Source of the DNA: Symsagittifera roscoffensis
Lineage: Eukaryota; Xenacoelomorpha; Acoela; Convolutidae
DNA length: 64,000 nucleotides
Assembly: GCF_963678635.1 (NCBI RefSeq)
Contig: NC_087069.1
Span: 46,706,276-46,770,275 of the forward strand
Direction of reading: 5' to 3'
Shown here: piece after piece, positions 12,460 to 21,066 of the stretch
How the letters are laid out: each line of letters starts with the position of its first letter
Numbering within the stretch: position 1 is the first letter of the stretch
The notes under the pieces: generated by a model
Seen by the model: the letters and a program-made list of their open reading frames with translations, nothing else
What the model was told of the DNA's origin: nothing
Database searches by the model: none
Program-made: the position numbers and the translations under genes

Positions 12460-12755
12460 CTAAAATCGATTTTGCAATTGAAAAATATATTTGTAAGAAA
12501 AATTGTTTTTATATGAACTAAAAAACTTATATACTCTTAAATTGATTTTGATTGACTGCATTTCAAACTTGAATCGAAGATTTGAAGGCTACTAAAATCC
12601 CTTGTGGGAGTACATTTTCTGCCTCTTACAATGTACGGACCGTTTATAAACACAATTATACAGATTTTAATCATATCAAGTTCAATCATATCATTAGGTT
12701 ACATTTATGCTAGATTTTGATTTTATACTGAATTTCATCACTATCAACAACAATG

Positions 12756-13507
12756 CCCGGGTTGGCAAAAAACTATTTATACTATTTTATATTATGAAAA
12801 AAATGCTTATTTTAGTAATTCATACTAGTTCATAGACCAAAAAAAAAATACTATGAAAATAGCATGTGATCATTTCTTATTTACTATGAAATATTATGAT
12901 AGGCATTTTGTCCATACATAAAAATTGTATGATAGGCATTTTTTCTGATAAAAAAATATCAAAAAATTGATTTTTTTTGAAGTTTTGTGTTTCATCCGAT
13001 ACACTAACCCTGGACTTTTTGCTATAAGAAAACCCAGAGTTTCGCATGGAATTTCACATGGAATTATATACCAAAAATGTAACTTTTTTGTATATGTCTA
13101 GATAATTTTTGTTTTGGAAATTTTGGTAGTTGAGAAAAAAAGATAGTTGAGTTTTTTTTTCACAAATTATTTTTTAATCTTATATTTGAGCACAAAAACA
13201 AGTTTGCAACCAAAAAAGGAATTAAAATTTTTATACCTCAAATTTGTGTTTTCGCTTATAAAAAAATGCATATCATACAATTTTCATATATGAAAATTAT
13301 GATAAGCATTTTTTTGACAAAAATTTAAATCATGTATTTATTGAGCAGAAGATTCAAAAGATGGAAATAGAACAGAAGTATTTCTCTAAAAACGTTTAAT
13401 ACAGATTTTAAATTTTGTATGAAAATTGTATGATAAGAATTTATTCCATAGTCGCCATATAGGAAATTGTATGATAATCATTTTTCTTGTATGGACGTCA
13501 ACCCGGG
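12756..13507. mobile_element. Non-autonomous TIR element F1, copy 2
   Basis: The termini are CCCGGGTTGGC and GTCAACCCGGG, about 11-bp inverted repeats shared with copy 1. Internally, ATGCATATCATACAATTTTC and its complement form a palindrome near 13,267-13,312. It is separated from copy 1 by about 300 bp of plain AT-rich DNA. Confidence 0.6.
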
Positions 13508-14602
13508 TGAGTAAAATGTAAGTATTCTATAATGTATGTTTTCAGTTACTATTGATCCTTTGTCGCTGTCTTTTTAAGATTTATTCAGAAGTTAGAAGAC
13601 AAAGCAAACTGAAAATGAAACCAGAAAAGCGTTATGGCTTGATGACATCTATTTCCTTCCGAGTTTGCAAGATGTCCTCACTGGAACACAACCGGCAGTA
13701 ATTCGTCCTTGAAGCACATTTTTTTCAGGTTTCTCTCCACCAGTTACGAAAAAACTTTGTTCACCTCAGGTCTTAAAAAATCAACTGAATGCGACTTCCA
13801 AACAATTTTAAAATGTTTTCTTTTGTCCATTTCTATCGGCATTGTTGATCAAAAATTTAAAATTTTCTCCATCTCAAAGCGTTTTCCCAAGATCAAAAAG
13901 TACCAATAAATTCAAACTTATTTTGATAATGATTTGAAAAAATTTTTGGTTACTTTGCAAAAAAAAAACAGTTTAATGAGTACTCTTCCTATAAGTCTCT
14001 TGCTTGAAACCTTTACAATTTTAAACTAGCAAATAGTATGTAGTTAAGCTATAAACAAAATTCATAAATGACCACTATTTTTATGATTTTAAATTAGATT
14101 TTAATTTTTCTGTCATCCAAATATTAGTTTTCTGAGCAAGTTTTCTAATATAGTTTTCTAATATAATATACTCAATAGTTTTCTAATATAATCATGAGCA
14201 AGCCTTAAAAAAATCAAAATCAGGAAACTTATAGTTATATTTAAGAGGGGGCGTAAAAACGGCATATAAAAAACGGCATATTATTCTCGAGATACTTATA
14301 AATCATGTTGAAATAAAATCGCCCGTGTTAATCGCCCACCGGCGAGCCTAAATCAACAATCGGCTTAGAATCCATTGAGCGATTAATTATTTGCGTTGAA
14401 TTTCTCAGCCTGATTTTTTTTTCAACCAATTAGAGTCATTGGTATGTTGTTACTTGACTGCTTTTTGAAAGCTTGTTGGAAAAAATGTCGTATTCTCAGT
14501 TGATGAACTCGTTTTAGTTTCGACTGAGCTCTGTTTTAAGTTAAATAGTTCGCAGTAAAATTAAAGGATGAAAAGTTTTGGAAAAAATTGGTTGGTTACC
14601 AG
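13508..14602. other. AT-rich stretch with a short tandem repeat, no gene supported
   Basis: At 14,125-14,205 the unit TAGTTTTCTAATATA occurs about four times in imperfect form. A short open frame near 13,590-13,711 (+) contains ALWLDDIYFLPSLQDVL, which looks protein-like but is only about 35 codons and has no support beyond composition. Otherwise nothing was recognised. Confidence 0.45.
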
Positions 14603-15268
14603 GCCAGGGGCGGATCTAGGATTTTCTCGAGGGGGGAAGAGTGGGGCCGGGGGTCGGATTTTCAAAAAAGTTTCGAAGAAAAAATAGTCGACCTTTTTGT
14701 TACTTTTTGTTCCGGTTTCAATCCTACATGTTCCGGTTAAAAAGTGTAGTATTGCGTAAAAATTTATCTTTACACTGTCCCAGAGTTGAGCTCTATTAAC
14801 AGCGCGAGATCTGCGACGTACTTGTGTTTTCAAACTGTCTCAAATATGCTCGATCATGTTTAAAGCTAGACTTTGAGCAGACCAATTGGTTAAAGAGGAA
14901 CTGCGTCTTTGGCCATTAAATCAGGGGCGGATCTAGGATTTTCTCGATGGACGGGATCCTTTTTTAGGCCGACCAAATTGATTTTCCAATCTCTTCCAGA
15001 GCACTCCAAATTTTGTGCGCCGCAGAGAAAATGTTGAAAAAACAGGCCAAAAACGGCTTTTTCAGACATTTTTTGGAAAATTTTCACCAACAAATTGCGT
15101 TTTTTCGGCGTGCACTCCCCCTTAGTAGTATATATTGGCACCAAATACGCCCATAGAAAAATTTTAGGGTCCGTCACCAAAACTAGATATCTCAAAACAG
15201 TACAAAGGGTACCTTTGGGCCGGCAGGGGGTCAAATCTTCCCCCCTGCCCCCCTAAATCCACCCATGC
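14603..15268 (+). repeat. Dispersed repeat R1, copies 2 (truncated) and 3
   Basis: AGGGGCGGATCTAGGATTTT occurs at about 14,605 and again at about 14,925, each followed by TCTCGA. Copy 3 runs to the C-rich edge near 15,262 and shares internal segments (GGCCGACCAAATTGATTTT, a TATATTGGCACCAA block) with copy 1 at 58-543, in inverted orientation. Copy 2 is cut short. Confidence 0.6.
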
Positions 15269-15802
15269 ATTAAATGTTTTTTTTAACGTGCTGTATGAGC
15301 GAGAGTCCCGTCTTCTTGAAATATTGCGTTTGCAAAATAAACTAATTCGGCAAATCAAACAATATTTTAATCGGTTGTGAGCACCATTAAGTCGTGTCGC
15401 ATAATTTTACGTTGTCGGAAAAAACTTGATCTCATCAGAAAACTTGATTTTTTTTCCACTCCTTTACAGTGTTATTTTGAAAAATAAGTTTGATAAAATG
15501 GCAAGATATCGCGTTAAATGTTTTTTTTTTGGGTGGACTTGTTTTTTTTCTAGTATGAGTCGAGATTTTCTTCCCGCAGAAATCACTTCTTGCTTTTTTC
15601 ACTAGCTTTTTTCATAAAGTTTTTTTTCTTTTTGAACTGAAAAAAAAACAAATATATTTTTTTCATTTAACCTAAGTTTGCAGTAATAAACAAATTATCG
15701 ATTTTCAGTGCTGCCTGTTTAAATAAAGGGCAGATCTTATGGAAACTGAAATTGATCCAACGATTTTTTTCCGGCACCTTAGAGTGCACAAAAAAATTCT
15801 GC

Positions 15803-15978
15803 TTAACACGTACTGTACATGCACCCAACACCATCTTCGTGAACTGCGCAATACAACCGAGACAAATCACCACATTGTTCGTCTGTTTCACAGTGCATCC
15901 GTTCGCATTGTCGCCGTTGTTTGTTACAGAGGGCGAATTTTGGACAGTGCCAGTCTTCAAAACAATCGCTCCAGTCGA
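15803..15978 (-). CDS. Cys-rich secreted-type protein, candidate terminal exon
   Basis: After the acceptor CTTTTTCAG (ending at 15,979) the exon opens in phase 1 and encodes 58 residues to a TAA at 15,805-15,803. Nine cysteines are spaced C-x5-C-x5-C-x6-C-x4-C-x5-C-x7-C-x8-C-x4-C. This closely resembles the spacing in the exon at 36,338-36,177 (C-x4-C-x5-C-x4-C-x4-C-x5-C-x5-C-x4-C-x2-C). Such spacing suggests disulfide-bonded extracellular repeats, EB-module-like in general style, though I cannot name the family. The two exons are on the same strand with matching phase, so they probably belong to one gene whose intron now contains element A. An alternative overlapping frame in the same exon has few cysteines and is less convincing. 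Confidence 0.5.
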
Positions 15979-16193
15979 CTGAAAAAGTTTAGCAATTTAG
16001 GTTAAACGTAAGATTTACATTAACTTTTTCGTAAAGTTTTGGTGCTTTGAAAAAATTTGGGATGATGATGATTTGACAAAATAAGGTCAAATTAGGATGA
16101 TTGTTTTTCCATCTAAGAATTTGGGCGTTCTATTTATAGTTCGAATTTTGCTGCTTTCTGATTGGTCGAAAATCCGACTAACCTAATCTACTT

Positions 16194-16586
16194 GGGGAGG
16201 GTTCTCATGCTTGAAGGACCGAATGCTTGAAAAATTTCAAACAATCAAAATTGCTAAGCGTTTTCATTTGCTTAATGCCTTTCCAATAAAATTGAGGTCA
16301 ATATTAACAGTAAGTGTTACAAGCTGTACAATTTGTGCAGATGTAATAATTTTTTTGTCTTTCTCTTTTTCGTTATTCGGTATCTTTGAAATATTAAATT
16401 TGTTCCAATCCGCTTTCGATCCGGCAATATTTGAAAACTCATCCGATTATTACCTAACCGTTCAATATAACACTAATGGTCTGGATTTATTTGTTAACTT
16501 TGAGATTTTGAATACTCAATTCTGATTGGCTCAAAATAAGCTAAAATAATTTCCAGCATTCGGTCGTTCCAGCATTGAGGGACGCC
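16194..16586. mobile_element. Miniature TIR element F3, copy 1
   Basis: The left end carries CTCATGCTTGAAGGACCGAA and the right end an inverted relative (TTCGGTCGTTCCAGCATTGAG). The body contains CTGATTGGCT and CTGGATTTATTTGTTAACTT. A second copy in inverted orientation lies at 37,093-37,497. No coding capacity. An open frame across it is repeat sequence, not a gene. Confidence 0.6.
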
Positions 16587-17537
16587 ACCAATCTACTTAT
16601 CAATCCTTAACTTGAAAGAAGTAATTGTTAAGAAGATCCTTGTTTTCGTCTGAACTCACACCCAATTAAAGCAATTAACGCATGCAAAAAAGCACTAAAG
16701 CTAATCGCTACGCCCCCATGTTGTGTACTGCTGGTTTGTATTCCACAGACTCTGTCTTTTTTTCCCGCAAACTTTGAACCGGATTTCCTTATATGATTGT
16801 TGAACTGAAAATGAGGGACAAAATTTTTTCAATACTAGGTGGTTTTTTAATCAATGTACAAGTTTTTGTGGCTGGGTTCAATAAAAACATTTTTTTTTCC
16901 GAATTGGGCCTTATGCACTAAAAGACCCAAAATCAGTATTTCTACAAATTTTTTGAACTCAAAGTAATAAGGTTGAATTTGATTGGCTAATCGGACACTA
17001 AAATTCAATTTCAAGCAGATAAAGGTGTTGGCCGATATAATCAAAATTATAAAACTTTTATTCTACTGAAGCCATTTTCGAAACTTCCTAAGTTACTTAT
17101 TTTTAGACGAAGTTTCACATTGTGGTGTTTTCGGCTATTATTTTTATCTACTGGAAGTTCCATTGAATATTGCCTGAATATGTTGCAAGAACTTGAATGC
17201 CTAATATTAGCCAGTCAGATTCGATCGCTTAAGATTTAAGTCAAAGATATAAAAAATATTGGTTTTGGGCCTTTTTAAAACCCTCAGAATTTTGTGTTGG
17301 CAACTTTTAGTCACAATAGATTCCAGCTAGAAAAACCAGTAGCGCATTTAAAAAATGTTTCCCTGGAAACCAAAAACGAGGAATCCTCATTTTATTGCAA
17401 TTTAGAATAAAATTTTCGATTTATTATGGTTTTGGTAAAAATTAATTTCAGAAAAAAGTCCATTGGTTTAGGGGGAAACGAAGAAAGCCTTTAATGATAA
17501 TAAGTTGCATATGTTTGAATTTTGGTAATAAAGGATG
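16587..17537. other. AT-rich intronic/intergenic stretch
   Basis: No recognisable coding, RNA or repeat feature. On the - strand it would be intron sequence of the Cys-rich gene if the exon model is right. Confidence 0.4.
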
Positions 17538-17541
17538 CAAG
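17538..17541. repeat. Target-site duplication of element A (left)
   Basis: CAAG directly precedes the TG of the left LTR and is repeated directly after the CA-type end of the right LTR at 36,046-36,049. A 4-bp duplication is usual for many Ty3/gypsy integrases. Confidence 0.8.
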
Positions 17542-17741
17542 TGAGTTAGGACCGATGTGGTTAACTCATAGAGTAATTTCGGATAGGGTACACCGTCTGC
17601 TCGTCACGCTATCTTATTTTCGGCCGGATAGATTAGTGCAACTTCTTAATCTAATACCGATCCTAATCTTACTCTTGTACTTTCTAGTATCAGGGTGTTT
17701 AACTAGCCTCTGCTAGGCTCAATAGATCTAGGGTATACTGG

Positions 17742-17747
17742 TTTATT
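17742..17747 (-). terminator. LTR poly(A) signal
   Basis: AATAAA in element sense (TTTATT on +) in the middle of the 3' LTR. It is repeated in the 5' LTR at 35,836-35,841 and in element B at 39,623-39,628, where retroviral R-region 3'-end formation would use it. Confidence 0.55.
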
Positions 17748-17808
17748 GCGGCTGCTGGAGTTCTCTTGGAGAGGCAACTAATTTCTAAGTTAAATTCAAA
17801 TCTCTCTG

Positions 17809-17836
17809 GTGCTGAAATTACAAGTAATTTCAGCAC
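17809..17836. promoter_or_regulatory. Perfect inverted repeat in the LTR
   Basis: GTGCTGAAATTAC, a 2-nt AA spacer, then GTAATTTCAGCAC: a 13-bp perfect stem. It is identical in the other full LTRs (35,903-35,930 and 39,690-39,717). It could be a dimeric factor-binding site or an RNA hairpin. Its conservation is expected from LTR copying, so function is inferred only from the exact symmetry. Confidence 0.45.
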
Positions 17837-17951
17837 TTACAAATAAGTGGGTTGTTAGTTAGATGGATCATGATTGGTTAAGATTAAATACTTTACAGTG
17901 GTAAAATATCTAATTTATCCAATCATAAAATATAGTTTAGATCAGGTTCCA

Positions 17952-19185
17952 CCCATCCGGGTTTTACAGAGTTTTTTAGAATTATCTTTCTGCAATTCAA
18001 AGGATGGATGATGGACGTTGGTATTTGGCGAACATCGTATTCTGGTCCGGTTTCTCTTGTTAGAGAAGTTCCAAGACGCTGGAGTTAGGGACATCAATCG
18101 TTGTGTCTTCTTGTGACAACGACGGGGTTTCCCAACGAAATCAATCTGATTTCAGAACGGTTTGCTATGACGGGTTTTTCTGTTTTATGTAGAGAACTTG
18201 TTTTGTGTTCGACCTCGTCTGGGAATGGCGTGGAGGTTGTGCGTGGAGGGGATGCCTTGTAACTCGGATCTGTACGTATACTTGAACATCGAGGTGGTCA
18301 TTGGTCTAGTTCAATGAAGTCCTTTTCTGCGAAGTCAAGTCGTACTCTAAATCCTTTGAGTTGTGATTGTGGACGGCATATTGGTTGTGGTTGGCCATTG
18401 TTTTTCGAGTGTAGTGGGGTCATTTTGTCTTTGGATGTTCGTCTTTGTTGTTGCATGCTGATATATATACTGCAAGGTATAATTTCCATTTTATAAAATT
18501 TTTATTAGTTCAGTGTTTTAATTATGATTTTGGTTAGTTGTTTTCACAAAAGCATTTTGTTTTAGTTCGGTTATTTTGAAGAGTTACTCACCCTTGAGTA
18601 CCTCTTATTAAAAATAGAAGTGTGGTCACAAAGCGTGGATGTAGCGCGGTGGGTTAGGCCGGCTATAGAGCATGCTCAGGATGTCCTCTCTGGTGGGTTA
18701 GGCCAGGAGTGGGAGTATGGTTTCGTGCGGTTTCTTTGAGAGGTCCTGTTATGTGATAACGTTTTATGTTGGGTTTATTGTGGTTTTTCTTATGTTTCGT
18801 TGGTTGTGTCCTTTTTTCAAAAATCAAATTGTTTTTGGTATGGGTTTGTTTTTCGACTTTTTTGTGTTTTATTATTTCTTTCTTAGACTTTATAATAGTC
18901 TTCAAAAGAAAAAATTATCCAGTTTCAATTTACTATTCAATTTACTACATAGAATTTTAATTTTACTGCTAGTTTTTGGGGGAAAGTTAAGTTACAAATT
19001 TTCGTCATTATGAAATTTACTGCTTTTGGGGAAACAATTTATAAGTTAATTTCTACATTGGTATGAGTTTTATTATATTTATCTAGTGCAAAATATTAAT
19101 AAAGTTTAGAAGAATTTTAACAAGTTTTATTTTTTATTTTTGTTTTCTGTTTTTTGCAGATGATCGTGGGATGAAGACTAAAAAT
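17952..19185 (-). other. 3' untranslated region of element A
   Basis: It lies between the 3' LTR and the end of the 77-nt intron. No ORF here is supported in element sense beyond 80 codons, and those lack AUG. The last bases before the LTR in element sense read GGATGGG, a weak polypurine tract. Element B has the same region plus about 285 bp absent here. Confidence 0.5.
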
Positions 19186-19262
19186 CTAAATGAAACATGA
19201 GTAAGGAAAGGTTAGTATTAATTTAAATTTAATAGTGAAGAATATGTATAAATTATACTTAC
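19186..19262 (-). other. Predicted 77-nt intron directly after the ORFx stop codon (element A)
   Basis: In element sense the ORFx stop TAA is followed at once by CAG|GTAAGT (donor at 19,262). A perfect branch-point consensus TACTAAC lies at 19,217-19,211, then a pyrimidine-rich stretch and the acceptor CATTTAG ending at 19,186. Branch A to acceptor is about 26 nt. The same three signals and the same length occur in element B (41,420-41,344). The intron lies only 3 nt past the stop, too close to provoke classical nonsense-mediated decay. Confidence 0.65.
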
Positions 19263-19265
19263 CTG

Positions 19266-21066
19266 TTAGTCGTCGGGGAAAAAACCGTGGGGGAAGATGT
19301 CGTGTATCATGTCGGAATTTGTTAGTAATTTTGCTAGTATGCGAATGATGTTTTTAGTTTGAAGCAGTGGCCAAAGCAATTGAAGTGCTTTAATAGTTTT
19401 TAGTTCTTCGGTGCCAACTGCAAACTCATAAGGTGTGTTTTGAATGAGATTATATATTTTGTGATTGTATTTAGTATTGTGGATGAATTCTAATATAGGG
19501 ATTTCTATAGTTTGGATAAATTCATGTGGGATAAGGAAGGGTCTGGATTCTTCAGCATTAAAGGTCTTCGTGATGGGACAAAATATATACATTTGTGTTA
19601 TTGGGTCATAATTGCGGAGGATGCCGTGGAGGTTAGTATCTTTGATGCAATATGTGAAATTTAGAAAAAATGGCGAAGTGTACTTTGAATTAAGAAACTG
19701 AAAACGGTGGTGTGGTTGTCTTGATGGAGTGTGTAGATCAAAATGATTTTGTATGAAGCGATAATATGTATATGTGTGGGCTTGTTTAGTGCGTAACATA
19801 ATGTCGTGTGAGCAGTGCAAATCGCGTTCATGTGGTGCAAGGAAGGTTAGTGAAAATAATTGAAATTTTTCTTTTAAACTTTCGTTAGCTTGCATGTCAG
19901 TTAGTGCTTCAGAAATGATGTGATCATATTTTCGATCAAAAATATTGAGTGTAAATACATAGTGTTTTGATGAAAAATTTTTCTGTTAGTTGTGGGTTAG
20001 CGAAGCGGTCGTCATCTAAAAATTGATCTTGATTAGTTGGGATGATATTATGGTCGTAATATTCTAGTGTAAATTCGTTAGCTCGGGGTGCAGTGAATGT
20101 TTTTAGTGATTTTTTATATCCTATATAAGTAAATTGTCTATGTGTTAGTGGTGTGGTGAGTCGATATAGCATATCTTTTTTTCTTTCTATATCGTTATGA
20201 GTATTAGATAACGGTAGGCAAAGGGGATTAGTAAAATGATAATATGATGTCCAATGAAGTGTAGGCATTAAAACATGTTCATCTACAAAACTACGTGTGT
20301 CATTAGTGTCGTGAGGGGTGTTTAAAGTATACTGTGGAAATGAAGGTAGGGTGATTGCTAGGAAATCTTTCGTGTTGGTGTGATGTGGATGATTAATATA
20401 TTCACGGGCTGTTCCTGGTTTGGTTGGGAATGGATGGTTTGGGAATTTTCTTTTAAAAGTGCGATAAGCTCTATTAGTGCTATTTGATGATTTGGTGGAT
20501 GTGGATGATTGTGCTAATGATGCAGTATAAGCTGAAGAAGGTGTTGCGGTAGGTGGGTTTGAGGATTCTATTGTGGAAGAAATCTGATTTACAGTGAGGG
20601 TGTTAGGTTGTAATAGTTGTTGTTGTAGGGTGATAAAATTATCGAGTTCTTGGGAGATTTGGGGAGTATCTGGAGAATTGGATGATCGGTCTGAATGAAA
20701 TGAAGAGTAGGTTGGGGTTACTTGTGTAGCATAAGAGGGGGTAGAAATGGACGGGAGTGGGTTATTTGGTGGGATTTGTTGAAAAAGGGGTTTTGAAAAA
20801 ACTGAGGAGTTGGTTTGAAAATTATTGGACGGAGATGGTTCGGAGTCTGCAAATTCATCAGGGGTTTCTATATAAGGGTTATTGAGTTGTGAAATGGAGT
20901 ACAAAACTGAAATATCTGAATTAGTGTCTGAATTCATGCTTGATATTATATTACTAGTTGGGAAATCGGGTGGCGGGAAAGCAAAAAGTGGAATTATCGT
21001 AACTGGAGTGTTGAGGTTGGTTGGATGGGAATTTGAGCGGTGTAGGGATCCAAGTTGTCGGCTCAT
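19266..21066 (-). pseudogene. ORFx of element A: ~600-residue protein of unknown function, one frameshift
   Basis: It begins with ATG at 21,066, overlapping the env stop as ATGA, and ends with TAA at 19,268-19,266. The first ~190 residues are Ser/Pro/Thr/Asn-rich and look disordered. The rest looks globular, with aromatic-rich segments such as LHWTSYYHFTNPLCLPLS and a C-terminal helix-rich part ending HGFFPDD. I see no signal peptide, membrane helix or known catalytic motif. Relative to element B, 2 nt are missing near 19,957, splitting it into 376- and 209-codon frames. It is the last gene before the 3' LTR and is probably translated by reinitiation after env. It matches no gypsy gene I know. 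Confidence 0.75.

Larger units (their letters stand above)
17542..17951 (-). repeat. Element A 3' LTR
   Basis: It starts TGAGTTAGGACCGATG and ends CAGGTTCCA on the + strand. Read in element sense it begins TGGAACCTG and ends CCTAACTCA. It contains a 28-nt perfect hairpin and an AATAAA in element sense. It shares with the right LTR of A, but not with either LTR of B, the variant TTAGGACC (TTATAACC in B), so the pair arose by retrotransposition of its own template. Confidence 0.93.

Noticed and set aside
13590-13711. Short + strand frame with ALWLDDIYFLPSLQDVL
   Set aside because: Protein-like composition but only about 35 codons, uncertain acceptor and no recognised family.
16211-16525. 104-codon + strand frame
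   Set aside because: Lies entirely in miniature element F3; the second copy does not keep the frame.
18663-18905. 80-codon basic frame in the 3' UTR of A, also at 40,527-40,769 in B
   Set aside because: It starts at TTG directly after a stop, lies in the untranslated region, and its conservation is expected from the general similarity of A and B.
18717-19013. Hydrophobic frame on the strand opposite to element A
   Set aside because: Antisense to the element, T-rich composition gives Phe/Leu runs; no independent support.
19156-19211. Plus-strand TTTTTTGCAG ... AAAG|GTTAGT resembling an exon
   Set aside because: The same bases are better explained as the intron and branch site of the - strand element; no plus-strand coding frame accompanies it.
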